Assembly (NCBI RefSeq): GCF_009498235.1
Contig: NZ_CP044205.1
Location: forward strand, 2,171,389 to 2,235,388
Length of the DNA: 64,000 bases
Reading direction: 5' to 3'
Source: Candidatus Methylospira mobilis
Lineage (GTDB): Bacteria > Pseudomonadota > Gammaproteobacteria > Methylococcales > Methylococcaceae
Shown here: piece after piece, positions 1 through 10,348 of the stretch
How positions within the stretch are numbered: the stretch's first letter is position 1
Layout of the letters: the number at the start of each line of letters is the position of its first letter
Program-made: the position numbers and the translations under genes
The notes under the pieces: generated by a model
The model's database searches: none
Told to the model about the DNA's origin: nothing
The model's input: the letters and a program-made list of their open reading frames with translations, nothing else

Positions 1-70
1 AAAATGCGGTTGTCAGGCTGATCAGGGTATCAAGCAGCGAAGCAAGATTCAGGTGGTTAATACTTTCCAT
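1..70 (-). CDS. MgtC/SapB-family membrane protein, N-terminal fragment (partial)
   Basis: The first 23 codons of a minus-strand gene run off the left window edge. The translation from the ATG at 70 begins MESINHLNLASLLDTLISLT, which resembles the start of MgtC/SapB-family inner-membrane proteins, where a short amphipathic lead is followed by a first membrane helix. An in-frame ATG at 94 would add eight residues. Only the N-terminus is visible, so the family call rests on recalled similarity and the conserved core cannot be checked. Confidence 0.45.
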   Translation of the reverse strand, partial: MESINHLNLASLLDTLISLTTAF

Positions 71-94
71 AATGGCTGCTCTAATATTCGACAT

Positions 95-695
95 GGGCGT
101 GCGCTGAGTATATTGACCGGCCCACGACCGGTATTGTAAGCGGGGTTGGTGATGAATTGTGAATCAGTCAATACCCGGAACGGCTTCGGACATTATAACT
201 GTAGAACTTAACTATTCAGCGAGAGTTTTATACAGCATTGACCGAAGGCATCGGAAGTAATGCAAGCCTGTCGAGACAAGCGGAGCGTGCCGATAATTTC
301 TCACCACACACCAAACACGTCCCGAAGGCTCGACTGCCGCCATCAGAACTGCAAACGGTCTCGACAGACTGCCGGCTACGTTTTCATCAGCGTGCTACGT
401 TGAGTAATAACTGTAGCGCGGGTCAGACACTTGTTTCGTGTGGTTGCGTTCGTTACTTGCACTCACCGATAAAAGCGTGTGTGCCGACCTTAGCCAGAAA
501 CGGTGCGTGTATACCGGCTATTCGGGTCGATTAGTCATCGCGGTAACAGTTTCATCATAAACTGCATCAGAAAACCCTAACTCTACTGTCATTAAGATGA
601 CATAAAATAGCGCTAGAGTAGTCAATATGGAAAGCGTGACTCTGCAAGCAGAGGGCTTTTAACCCCTATTCGGTCTTTATCATGGAGGCTACGAA
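95..695. other. 600-bp intergenic region without a convincing gene
   Basis: No open frame here has a convincing start or recognisable protein. A 98-residue frame at 238-534 lacks a ribosome site and has unnatural composition. Near 209-220 lies TAACTATTCAGC, a motif that recurs at 21.9 kb and in a 22-bp palindrome at 49.5 kb. Just before siaA, ctctg-caag-cagag (about 644-657) is a short hairpin followed by a short T run, possibly a weak terminator or leader structure. The region probably holds the divergent promoters of the MgtC-like gene and siaA. Confidence 0.4.
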
Positions 696-1961
696 ATGAG
701 TACGCATGCAGAAATAAATGTAGAAACCAAACCCAAGCAATTTGAGTCTTCAGGACATGTAGCCCGCAATTTATTGCGGGAAATTCCGGTACTTTCACCT
801 CAACACAGCAACAGCCATGTGCATGGTTTGCTGCACGGGCTTTCTTCCGATGCGGTTTGTCTGCCGGTTGTTGAAGACGGCCGTCCGTTGGGATTAATTA
901 ATCGCAATGTGTTTACCACCGGAATGGCCCGGCCTTTTGCGCACGATCTGTTCGCTAAAAAATCCTGCCATACCTTCATGAATGCTGAGCCTATAGTGGT
1001 AAACCAGCACACCAGTATAGAAGAGTTAAGCCATAAAATGGTTGGCAACGGCCGCAGCAATCTGAACGATGGTTTTATCATCACCGATGACGATGGCAAA
1101 TACATGGGCGTTGGAACCGGCGAAGATCTGATCAAGCTGGTAGTAGAGCTTCAGGCCGAAAAGAACCGCGTCATCATGGATAGCATCCATTATGCCAGCA
1201 CCATTCAGCGTTCGTTCCTGCGTCCATCGGATGAAGATATGGCGTCTGTTCTGGACGATTATTTCATGCACTGGGAACCGCGCGACAAAGTGGGCGGAGA
1301 TTACTATTTCTGCGAAAAGTTCGAAGACGGTTTTTTTCTTGCCTTGATAGATTGCACTGGTCACGGTGTGCCGGGCGCATTCATGACATTGATTGTTGCT
1401 TCTTTTCTGGGGCACATACTACGCGAGCACGATCGTCGCGATCCGGCAACATTGCTGGCGGTAATGAATAAGAAGCTTAAAGTTGCGTTACGCCAATTGA
1501 AAAAACACGAATGGGAAATGGATGGCGGCCTAGAAGGGGAAGGACAGTCCGATGATGGTATGGACACTGCCTTCTGCTGGATTGAGCCAGGGAAAATGAC
1601 TTATGCCGGCGCCAAGACCCCGATTTTTTTCATGGATGAAGGGGCATCTGAAGTACAAAGTATAGAGGGCGACCGTAAAGGGGTAGGCTATATAGAAACC
1701 CCCATGGACAATACCTGGACCAATCGCGAAATCGATCTGCCTGGAGGCCGCTGCATTTATCTAACGACGGATGGCGTTATCGATCAGATAGGCCAGGACA
1801 AAAGAATTGCTTTTGGCAAGCGGCGGCTTTCCGATCTTATAAAGCAAAACCACCATAAGGCAATGCCGTCACAACGTGACGCGGTACTGCAAGCATTCTA
1901 CGCATGGCAAGGTACGCAGCGTCGCAGGGACGACGTTTGCTTTTTCGGTTTCCGGGCCTGA
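696..1961 (+). CDS. siaA: SiaA-like PP2C/SpoIIE-type serine phosphatase
   Basis: This 421-residue protein has an N-terminal segment resembling a CBS-type sensory module (about residues 30-150) and a C-terminal PP2C/SpoIIE phosphatase domain. Visible metal-binding motifs are DKVGGDYY near residue 200, DCTGHGVPGAFM near 220 and TTDGVIDQ near 350. It starts 163 bp upstream of a SiaB-like kinase and a SiaC-like phosphoprotein, so it should dephosphorylate SiaC as in the Pseudomonas Sia pathway (family knowledge). Unlike P. aeruginosa SiaA, I see no obvious transmembrane helices, so this version looks cytosolic. The start follows a purine-rich site (catggaggct). Product confidence is high; the exact signal sensed is unknown. 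Confidence 0.85.
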   Translation: MSTHAEINVETKPKQFESSGHVARNLLREIPVLSPQHSNSHVHGLLHGLSSDAVCLPVVEDGRPLGLINRNVFTTGMARPFAHDLFAKKSCHTFMNAEPIVVNQHTSIEELSHKMVGNGRSNLNDGFIITDDDGKYMGVGTGEDLIKLVVELQAEKNRVIMDSIHYASTIQRSFLRPSDEDMASVLDDYFMHWEPRDKVGGDYYFCEKFEDGFFLALIDCTGHGVPGAFMTLIVASFLGHILREHDRRDPATLLAVMNKKLKVALRQLKKHEWEMDGGLEGEGQSDDGMDTAFCWIEPGKMTYAGAKTPIFFMDEGASEVQSIEGDRKGVGYIETPMDNTWTNREIDLPGGRCIYLTTDGVIDQIGQDKRIAFGKRRLSDLIKQNHHKAMPSQRDAVLQAFYAWQGTQRRRDDVCFFGFRA

Positions 1962-2124
1962 GACATCCGCTTGTAAGGAAAAGGCCGGATTCATCGAGTT
2001 TTGCTGAACACTGACAAATAAATCCTGCGTGACTTTACCGGGCATGTTGGCCTGAAAAGTAATAAATCAGCGTTTATATAACCTGATGCAATGAACTATT
2101 TTCAATCTATAGAGATTATCCATA

Positions 2125-2676
2125 ATGCAAATCGATCAATTCAGTTCCTTTGAGCAAGCTGCGAGCAAAGCCAGCGTGTTGTTTTATTATCGCGGCGACG
2201 TTTCTCAAGCGGTTATATCAACCATGGGAGATACCTTGAGAGGCCGTTTGAGCTATATGGATGCCAAAGGCTCTACTTCCAGAAAACTGTTTTCAAGCTT
2301 TATCGAGACCATGCAGAATGCGCTGCAGTATTCGCAGGAGCTCCCCGACTCTCCCGGACAGCGCATCGGCTCGGTTTCAGTAGGCACCATTGATGATCAG
2401 TTTTTTATCGTTTGCGGAAATATTATTGAAAACAAGTATCAGGCGCGTATTTCCGAGAAGCTTGATTCGATTGCGCGTATGAATTCCGAAGAAATCCGGG
2501 CTGCTTACCGCGAACAAATGAAGAACGACAGCTCAGACGACACAATCAGCAAAGGCGCAGGACTGGGCTTCCTGACCTTGGCACGTGATTCGTCTGCGCC
2601 ATTGCAATACGCCATGTTCGATGTACCGGAACACGAAGGTGACTTATCCTGGTTTTATCTAAGAGTTGTTATTTAA
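2125..2676 (+). CDS. siaB: SiaB-family protein kinase
   Basis: The 183-residue product matches the SiaB/DUF6272 family, which has a histidine-kinase-like ATPase fold and phosphorylates SiaC on a serine or threonine. Visible features are a conserved helix SFIETMQNALQYS (about residues 59-71), in which the asparagine is expected to sit in the N-box, and a glycine-rich KGAGLGFLTLARDS loop near 142-155, which would form the nucleotide lid. It lies between siaA and siaC on the same strand and ends 17 bp before siaC. Together they form a phosphatase-kinase-target partner switch. Confidence 0.85.
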   Translation: MQIDQFSSFEQAASKASVLFYYRGDVSQAVISTMGDTLRGRLSYMDAKGSTSRKLFSSFIETMQNALQYSQELPDSPGQRIGSVSVGTIDDQFFIVCGNIIENKYQARISEKLDSIARMNSEEIRAAYREQMKNDSSDDTISKGAGLGFLTLARDSSAPLQYAMFDVPEHEGDLSWFYLRVVI

Positions 2677-2693
2677 TTTAGGTGGAAGTTTTT

Positions 2694-3077
2694 ATGAATA
2701 TTTATCATGCCGCGGCAGGTGAGTTACCTGAAGTTGACTTTGAGTTTGACAAGCATGTATTGAGTATGAGAGGTGAGGCGTTTCCTGAAAATGCCAATAT
2801 TTTCTGGGATCCGCTGCTGGCTGCGCTGGATGAGTATTTGAAGGCGACCGACGACGCAGATATAGTTGCCAATTTTCGACTGAGCTATTTTAACAGTGCC
2901 AGCGTTAAAAAGCTTTATGCCATGTTCGGCATGCTGAACGAGTCGGCATGCAAAAATAACCGGGTAACGCTGAACTGGTTTCACGAAGAAGATGACGATA
3001 CCATGCAAAGCTTTGGTAACGATCTGTCCGAAGATTTTCCGGTACTCGATTGCCGGGTTATAGCTGAAGCTGTCTGA
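2694..3077 (+). CDS. siaC: SiaC-family regulatory phosphoprotein (DUF1987)
   Basis: This 127-residue protein belongs to the SiaC/DUF1987 family of small phosphoproteins whose unphosphorylated form binds and activates the diguanylate cyclase SiaD. The ATG at 2694 is preferred over an in-frame GTG at 2682 because the sequence around 2680-2687 (aggtggaag) then serves as ribosome site. Visible are the central FRLSYFNSASVKKLY segment, around the expected phosphoacceptor, and an acidic C-terminal half. No siaD follows: the next gene is on the opposite strand. The output partner must therefore be encoded elsewhere; a GGDEF protein occurs 6 kb downstream. Confidence 0.85.
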   Translation: MNIYHAAAGELPEVDFEFDKHVLSMRGEAFPENANIFWDPLLAALDEYLKATDDADIVANFRLSYFNSASVKKLYAMFGMLNESACKNNRVTLNWFHEEDDDTMQSFGNDLSEDFPVLDCRVIAEAV

Positions 3078-3118
3078 ATAAAGATTAAGGGGCGGCACTC
3101 TTTCGCCCCTATTCGCAT

Positions 3119-3601
3119 CTATTGAAGAAGGATATTTCTGGCTTTGTTTAACTGGCTGGCCAGATAGTCGGACCCTCCGCGGTCCGGGTGCACCTTCTGC
3201 ATCAGTCTGCGATGCGCGGCAATGATTTCTTCATGTGTCGCCCCCTCGGAAAGACCAAGGACAGCCAATGCTTCGACTCGCGTCATGCCGTTGCCCCCTC
3301 CTGTAGCGCCCGTTGTTTCCGCTTCCGGTTTGCGGCGGTGTTCGCGCCAAATTTTTTCCAGCAGCGGGAGTAGCGGAGCAAGGGTCTGCGCGCTTCTTAC
3401 AAGCAATGCGGCGATTGCGCCGGTTAACGGCACTAACCAACCCAGTCGTCCTGTCAGCGCCAATAAAACGATTGCTATGGCGATAATCGACCATAATACC
3501 GTGCTGCGTGACAGATTCTGATTACCTCCAAGCAGTTTGGCGACTCCGTAAAACAGCAACCCCAGTACGATGACGGCAATCAATAGTTGCAGCAAAGCCA
3601 T
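3119..3601 (-). CDS. Membrane-anchored J-domain (DnaJ-like) protein
   Basis: The 160-residue protein has two or three hydrophobic segments in its first 75 residues (LLQLLIAVIVLGLLFYGVA, then a longer pair from about 33), a polar linker, and a C-terminal J-domain-like segment (about 105-160) with the diagnostic HPD motif in QKVHPDRGGSDYLA. This architecture resembles Pam18/TIM14-like type III DnaJ proteins, which recruit a Hsp70 to the membrane. It is a single gene, convergent with siaC and divergent from purE. The client is unknown. Confidence 0.8.
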   Translation of the reverse strand: MALLQLLIAVIVLGLLFYGVAKLLGGNQNLSRSTVLWSIIAIAIVLLALTGRLGWLVPLTGAIAALLVRSAQTLAPLLPLLEKIWREHRRKPEAETTGATGGGNGMTRVEALAVLGLSEGATHEEIIAAHRRLMQKVHPDRGGSDYLASQLNKARNILLQ

Positions 3602-3678
3602 TCCTCAACAAGTTTGTAATGCGTATGTGTGAACGGTAGGGTAAAATCACCGGTTTTTCAAGGCGGGTGAGTTGCCTT

Positions 3679-4176
3679 ATGGATAGTAAAGTACAGATAG
3701 GCTTGGTTATGGGCAGCAAAAGCGACTGGGATGTCATGCAGCATGCAGCACGTCAATTAAGAAGTTTTGGCGTGACCTTCGAATCACATGTCGTTTCTGC
3801 GCATAGAACGCCGGACCGGTTATTCGAATATGCTGAACAGGCATATTCGCGCGGCTTGCAGGCTATTATAGCCGGTGCAGGCGGCGCGGCGCACCTACCC
3901 GGCATGCTGGCGGCAAAGACTACGGTGCCTATCCTGGGTGTACCGGTGCCCGGACGCTATCTACAGGGACAGGACTCCTTGTATTCCATCGTGCAAATGC
4001 CGAAAGGCGTTCCCGTAGCAACCTTCGCCATAGGCGAGGCCGGCGCGGTCAATGCCGCCTTGTTTGCCATCGCCTTGTTGGCAACAACCGATGAAGCGCT
4101 GAATATTAAGCTGCAGGCTTTTCGTAAGGCCCAGGAGCAAGAAGTGCTTAAAATTGACCTCCCCGAGGAGACATGA
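3679..4176 (+). CDS. purE: N5-carboxyaminoimidazole ribonucleotide mutase PurE
   Basis: The 165-residue class I PurE converts N5-CAIR to CAIR in purine synthesis. Family motifs are clear: GSKSDWDVM at the N-terminus, SAHRTPDR about residue 44, and the glycine-rich [12 protein letters not shown] loop near 71. ATG at 3679 gives the usual N-terminus; an upstream GTG at 3667 would add four unneeded residues. The stop codon lies one base before the purK start, so the pair is translationally coupled, matching their sequential steps. Confidence 0.95.
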   Translation: MDSKVQIGLVMGSKSDWDVMQHAARQLRSFGVTFESHVVSAHRTPDRLFEYAEQAYSRGLQAIIAGAGGAAHLPGMLAAKTTVPILGVPVPGRYLQGQDSLYSIVQMPKGVPVATFAIGEAGAVNAALFAIALLATTDEALNIKLQAFRKAQEQEVLKIDLPEET

Positions 4177-4177
4177 C

Positions 4178-5320
4178 ATGGCGCTAATGCTGCCTATTGT
4201 ACCAGACGCCATGTTGGGAATGTTGGGAGGAGGACAGTTGGGCCGCATGTTTACGCTGTCTGCACGCTCCATGGGATATCGCGTCACGGTGTTGGACCCC
4301 GATGAGGATAGCCCTGCCGGAGCGTTGGCGGATGTTCATATACGGGCGGCTTACGACGATAGCGTCGCCTTGCGCTCGCTCGCGGAAACCTGCGCGGCGG
4401 TTACCACCGAATTCGAAAATGTGCCGGGTGAAACGCTGCGTTTTCTGGAGGAGCAAGTGCGTGTTGCGCCTTCCTCCGCCTGTGTTTCGATTGCGCAGGA
4501 CCGTATTATCGAAAAGCGCTATATCAATCAGGCAGGATTGCAAACCGCGCCGTTTCTTGTCGTCGATTCGGTCGCGGATTTAGATCAGGATTTGTCCTTT
4601 TATTTGCCTGGCATACTGAAAATCGCCCGTTTAGGCTACGATGGAAAAGGTCAAATTGGCGTCAATTCTGTTGCCGAAGTACGTGCGGCATTTGCGCAAA
4701 TGCAGAGCAAACCTTGCGTACTTGAGCGCAAGCTCGATTTGCAGACTGAAATTTCGGTTATTCTGACGCGTGTGGGATCGCAGCATAGCGTATGTTTTCC
4801 TGTCGCGGAAAACCGCCATGCGGACGGTATTCTTGATATCAGCATCGCGCCTGCGCGCATCAATGCATCCATAGCCGGCACGGCCAAAGCCATGGCGCAA
4901 AAACTGGCGGAAGCCATGGATTATATTGGTGTTTTGGCCGTCGAGTTTTTCGTGCTGTCGGATGACACTCTGGTAATCAACGAAATTGCACCCAGGCCGC
5001 ATAATAGTGGACACTATACGTTGAACGCAACGCTTAGCAGCCAGTTCGATCAGCAGGTGCGCGCATTATGCGGATTGACGCCAGCGAGCACCCGATTGCT
5101 GAGTCCGGTGGTGATGGTAAACTTGCTGGGCGATATCTGGCAGGCAAAAGCTCCGCCATGGGCGCAGTTACTGAATGCAGACAACGTGCACTTGCAATTG
5201 TATGGAAAGAAAAGTGCGAGACCCGGGCGAAAAATGGGCCACTTCAATGTATTATCCGAGGATATTGACGCCGCGCTGCAACAAGCTTTGCGGTTGAAAA
5301 GCTTATTACTTGAACCATAG
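4178..5320 (+). CDS. purK: N5-carboxyaminoimidazole ribonucleotide synthetase PurK
   Basis: The 380-residue ATP-grasp enzyme makes N5-CAIR from AIR, bicarbonate and ATP, feeding PurE. The N-terminal nucleotide-binding loop MLGGGQLGRMF, the ATP-grasp core (KIARLGYDGKGQ), and the metal/ATP-binding AVEFFV and NEIAPRPHNSGHYT motifs are all visible. The ATG at 4178 follows a gaggag ribosome site at 4165-4170 inside the end of purE. A TTG at 4154 is possible but would overlap that site. Confidence 0.95.
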   Translation: MALMLPIVPDAMLGMLGGGQLGRMFTLSARSMGYRVTVLDPDEDSPAGALADVHIRAAYDDSVALRSLAETCAAVTTEFENVPGETLRFLEEQVRVAPSSACVSIAQDRIIEKRYINQAGLQTAPFLVVDSVADLDQDLSFYLPGILKIARLGYDGKGQIGVNSVAEVRAAFAQMQSKPCVLERKLDLQTEISVILTRVGSQHSVCFPVAENRHADGILDISIAPARINASIAGTAKAMAQKLAEAMDYIGVLAVEFFVLSDDTLVINEIAPRPHNSGHYTLNATLSSQFDQQVRALCGLTPASTRLLSPVVMVNLLGDIWQAKAPPWAQLLNADNVHLQLYGKKSARPGRKMGHFNVLSEDIDAALQQALRLKSLLLEP

Positions 5321-5397
5321 CCGTTAGATGCTGCCTTTTGTGTGACTGATGTTTTCAGCGAACCGCCCGAAGCATCCCTAATAATAATGAGAAAAAT

Positions 5398-5886
5398 ATG
5401 AATAACATTTACATCGCTGTACTACTGTCTGTCGTTCTTGCCGCTTGTAGCGAGAGCAAGGAACAGCTGGACTTAAGGCAAGCGTTGACTGCCAAACTGG
5501 CGGAAGACTCCGATCTCAAGGACTATAAACTGGATCCGGCGCACGTCGCCGATTGTATCGTGAGTGAAATCGCGGAAAATGTTTCGGCCCTTCCTGGACA
5601 TCCGCCGAGGCAGCAGGTACTCGAAGCTTATGCGAAGTTTGTCAGCGTCAATTCTCCCGGTGATGCCCAGAAGGCTGTCGACCAATACAAGGATTTGTTT
5701 GGCGGCGTGAAAGAGTCGCAGGCTGCGGCGATGCAGGTAACCGATTATATTATGGATTGCATGGGGCAGGCGATTGAAAAAATCACCCCTGAAAATGGAG
5801 CATCGCAGCCGGTATCAACTCCCCATGAGCAATCGAACGCGGTGCCGGCGAACGAAAACAGGCAAGCTGCGCCCCAGGCAAAATAA
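5398..5886 (+). CDS. Small putative lipoprotein
   Basis: The 162-residue product starts with a short signal peptide ending in a lipobox (VVLAACSES), so cysteine 17 is probably lipidated. The mature part has two further cysteines (about 53 and 121) that could form a disulfide in the periplasm, and ends in a proline/alanine/glutamine-rich tail. I do not recognise a family. It is followed by a small hairpin with a T run at 5901-5920. Confidence 0.65.
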   Translation: MNNIYIAVLLSVVLAACSESKEQLDLRQALTAKLAEDSDLKDYKLDPAHVADCIVSEIAENVSALPGHPPRQQVLEAYAKFVSVNSPGDAQKAVDQYKDLFGGVKESQAAAMQVTDYIMDCMGQAIEKITPENGASQPVSTPHEQSNAVPANENRQAAPQAK

Positions 5887-5900
5887 CGGCATGAGCGCGC

Positions 5901-5920
5901 CCCGTGATTGCGGGTTTTTT
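5901..5920 (+). terminator. Short intrinsic terminator after the lipoprotein gene
   Basis: CCCG-tgattg-CGGG is followed directly by TTTTTT. The stem is only four base pairs, so efficiency is uncertain, but position (15 bp after the stop codon) and T run fit. Confidence 0.5.
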
Positions 5921-6108
5921 CAAATGGATAAAGGTTCACTGTTCAGCTAGCGCTTGTGAGTCAAGCGCGAAGCAGTCGTAAGTGTGAGGCAAGGCAGTCG
6001 AGATACGCAGCAAGGCATCGGTTATATTAACCGCGCTAAAAGTCAGGTCTCGTCTGACTAATCGGTCTTCCTTTCCACTGTGGATGCTGAAGCGCTACAA
6101 ACGAGTAA

Positions 6109-6519
6109 TCAATGCTTCTTTGTCGGTCTGGAGCGGAGTTGCGGCGTAGCCGGTTTACATAGAGGCGAATCTTTTAACGCCTCCATGATCAGCGAGCCGG
6201 CGTGCTGCGTCAGCCTTTCAGCGTGACGATCGAGATAACTCAGAACCTCTTCGCTCACCTCTGACGGAGCCTCCGTTTGTGAGCATGGGAGCTTGAGGGC
6301 CGCTGCTGTTCCCATGATATAGCCGGTGCATAGTCCGATGTTATACTCGGGAGTCGAACCCAAATCTTCAGGCTGATTTTGAGAATGAAGATATTGACAT
6401 TTACTTTTTAGTGTTATGCCATTAACCGCATGTGCGGTATTGCTGAATGAAATCATGCATATACTTGCCATGCCTGCCGCGGTGAGAAATACCTTTCCAA
6501 GAGCAAGAGGGCGTTTCAT
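6109..6519 (-). CDS. Rap1a/Tai-like secreted small protein (copy B)
   Basis: Starting at 6519 the protein has 136 residues with a clean signal peptide (MKRPLALGKVF...NTAHA). The mature part carries the pattern of the Rap1a/Tai family: an early cysteine (SKCQYL), a C-x-GYIMG motif, a further cysteine before a short helix (KLPCSQ), and a C-terminal cysteine after MEALKDSP. In Serratia, Rap1a-type proteins are periplasmic immunity proteins against T6SS amidases (family knowledge). An ATG at 6537 would overlap the upstream gene by 16 bp. It pairs with a paralogue immediately upstream; no adjacent amidase gene is visible. Confidence 0.6.
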   Translation of the reverse strand: MKRPLALGKVFLTAAGMASICMISFSNTAHAVNGITLKSKCQYLHSQNQPEDLGSTPEYNIGLCTGYIMGTAAALKLPCSQTEAPSEVSEEVLSYLDRHAERLTQHAGSLIMEALKDSPLCKPATPQLRSRPTKKH

Positions 6520-6521
6520 GT

Positions 6522-6878
6522 TTATTTGCTGTGGCATGGGAAGTTCTCTTTCAAGCCGATCAGAATAACTTCCGAGGCATCGAGATCAAGCAGCTCTGTT
6601 GCTTTGGTCAGAAACTGCGCCATTTTTTTATGTATGTCCCGCTTCCTTGCATCCTGAGGCAGGCAGAAACCGGTTGCATTTTCCAGCACGGCACTGAAAT
6701 AGCCTAAACAAAAGCCCGCATCCCGGGCAGAGAAATCACCGGTCATCTTTTGCATGTGTTCGTATTGGATACAGTCTTTTTTGAAATCGTTGCCGGTGTA
6801 ACTACCCGCAAGAGCGAACTGCCCTGAAATGGATAGGAAAATAAGGCAGAACATGGTTATTGCGGTAATCAGCGGCAT
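6522..6878 (-). CDS. Rap1a/Tai-like secreted small protein (copy A)
   Basis: The 118-residue product (start MPLITAITMFCLI) has a signal peptide ending in FALA and a mature domain with the same cysteine pattern as its neighbour: KKDCIQY, GFCLGYFSAVL, TGFCLPQD and a terminal FPCHSK. The longer frame to 6932 would place charged residues ahead of the signal and is less likely. Its stop lies two bases before the start of copy B, so the two are probably co-translated. Immunity or stress-related periplasmic function is inference from family resemblance only. Confidence 0.6.
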   Translation of the reverse strand: MPLITAITMFCLIFLSISGQFALAGSYTGNDFKKDCIQYEHMQKMTGDFSARDAGFCLGYFSAVLENATGFCLPQDARKRDIHKKMAQFLTKATELLDLDASEVILIGLKENFPCHSK

Positions 6879-8936
<2,058 letters not shown>

Positions 8937-10322
8937 ATGCCGTTACGCACCAGGCTGATTGTGAATATGCTGTTTATCAGCTTGATTACGGCGGTTTCGG
9001 TGGGGGGAATAGCCTACTTGAAGCTAAAGCGGGATTTTCTCTCTGTAACTCTAGAACTTGCATTCCAGGACTTTCAGCAGGATGTAGTGGCCTACTTGAA
9101 CCGCTACGGCTCATGGGAAAAGGGGCAGCATGTCGAGCCTTTTCCTGCTTTCGCAAGGCGCGTGCATTTCCTCCAGGGATTCCCGGAGGCCGGTTCAGCA
9201 GACAACGCCATTCGCGGATCGAGCGGGACTCCACTGGCTGATGGAGATGGCAGCCAACCCGAGAATACAATAACATCGGATCGTACACCGCCATTCATGT
9301 TTTTGCTCATCGATTTGCAGGGACGAGTACTGCATGGCGCCGGACATTACCTTAATGGTGACTTGGTCGATGAACGTCTCCGCTTGACGGGGCGGCCGAT
9401 CAGCGCCAACGGGAGGGTGGAGGTGCTGGCGATACCGCCTGTCGGCACGCCGCAGTTGAATATCCGCGATGAGGTCTATCTGAAAATTATGCGCGAAGCG
9501 TTAATCGGCGGAATGGCCGTCGCTGGCGGGCTGGCTATCGTGCTGGGGGTGCTGACTGGTAATCGTCTTAGCGCGACAGTACGCGAATTGACGGCAGCGA
9601 TTCGTTCGATGAGTCCCGGAGACGCTCTGCGCCAGCGGGTAGAGGTGCGTTCCAAAGATGAAATGGGCGTGCTGGCTGCCGCTTTCAATCGCATGAGCAT
9701 TGAATTGGCGCAAACCCATGAAGCGTTGCAGTTGACTTCCGATCAATTACGATTTCAATCGGAGCAGTTGAAGGAGTTGAGTATTCGTGATCCGCTGACC
9801 TATTTATACAATCGTCGCCATTTCGATGAGCAGGCCGCTTTTTTATTCCTGCAGTCGTTGCAAAATGACGCCCCTTTTTGCGTTATGGTTGGTGACCTTG
9901 ATCATTTCAAGTCCATCAACGATAATTTTTCCCATGCAATCGGTGACGAAGTATTGCGCCGGGTCGCTACGTTGCTACAACAGAATCTCCGCCAGAACGA
10001 CATAGCGGCGCGTTACGGAGGAGAGGAATTTGTCATTGCCTTTGCCGGCTGTTCGTTGCAACATGCGGCGAATCGTTGCGAAGCGCTGCGGAGCTGTATA
10101 GAAAAACACACCTGGCGCGATCTTCACCCCGGTTTGCTGGTTACCATGAGTATGGGGTTGAGCGACGACACGGCGGTTGACAGCATTGAGAAGATGCTGG
10201 CTGCAGCCGATAAGCGTTTATATGAAGCGAAGAATGGCGGACGCAACCGTGTTGCTTACGCCGCTCGGCATTCGGAAGCGCGGAGCGGCAACATGAATAC
10301 GAATAGTCGCCCGCCTGGGTAA
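8937..10322 (+). CDS. Membrane HAMP-GGDEF diguanylate cyclase
   Basis: The 461-residue protein has an N-terminal membrane helix (about 10-27), a periplasmic sensor region of about 150 residues, a second membrane helix near 188-205, a HAMP linker, a short coiled segment, and a GGDEF domain. The active site reads GGEEF (about residues 360-364), and an RxxD inhibitory I-site (RQND) sits five residues before it, so product-inhibited c-di-GMP synthesis is expected. It begins directly after the pgm stop codon. It could supply the output missing from the siaABC locus, but that link is speculative because its sensory part differs from SiaD. Confidence 0.9.
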   Translation: MPLRTRLIVNMLFISLITAVSVGGIAYLKLKRDFLSVTLELAFQDFQQDVVAYLNRYGSWEKGQHVEPFPAFARRVHFLQGFPEAGSADNAIRGSSGTPLADGDGSQPENTITSDRTPPFMFLLIDLQGRVLHGAGHYLNGDLVDERLRLTGRPISANGRVEVLAIPPVGTPQLNIRDEVYLKIMREALIGGMAVAGGLAIVLGVLTGNRLSATVRELTAAIRSMSPGDALRQRVEVRSKDEMGVLAAAFNRMSIELAQTHEALQLTSDQLRFQSEQLKELSIRDPLTYLYNRRHFDEQAAFLFLQSLQNDAPFCVMVGDLDHFKSINDNFSHAIGDEVLRRVATLLQQNLRQNDIAARYGGEEFVIAFAGCSLQHAANRCEALRSCIEKHTWRDLHPGLLVTMSMGLSDDTAVDSIEKMLAAADKRLYEAKNGGRNRVAYAARHSEARSGNMNTNSRPPG

Positions 10323-10348
10323 TGCCGCTATTGCCGGGCTAAATCAGT

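Noticed and set aside
238..534. 98-residue open frame in the left intergenic region
   Set aside because: No ribosome site, unnatural composition and no recognisable family; likely chance.
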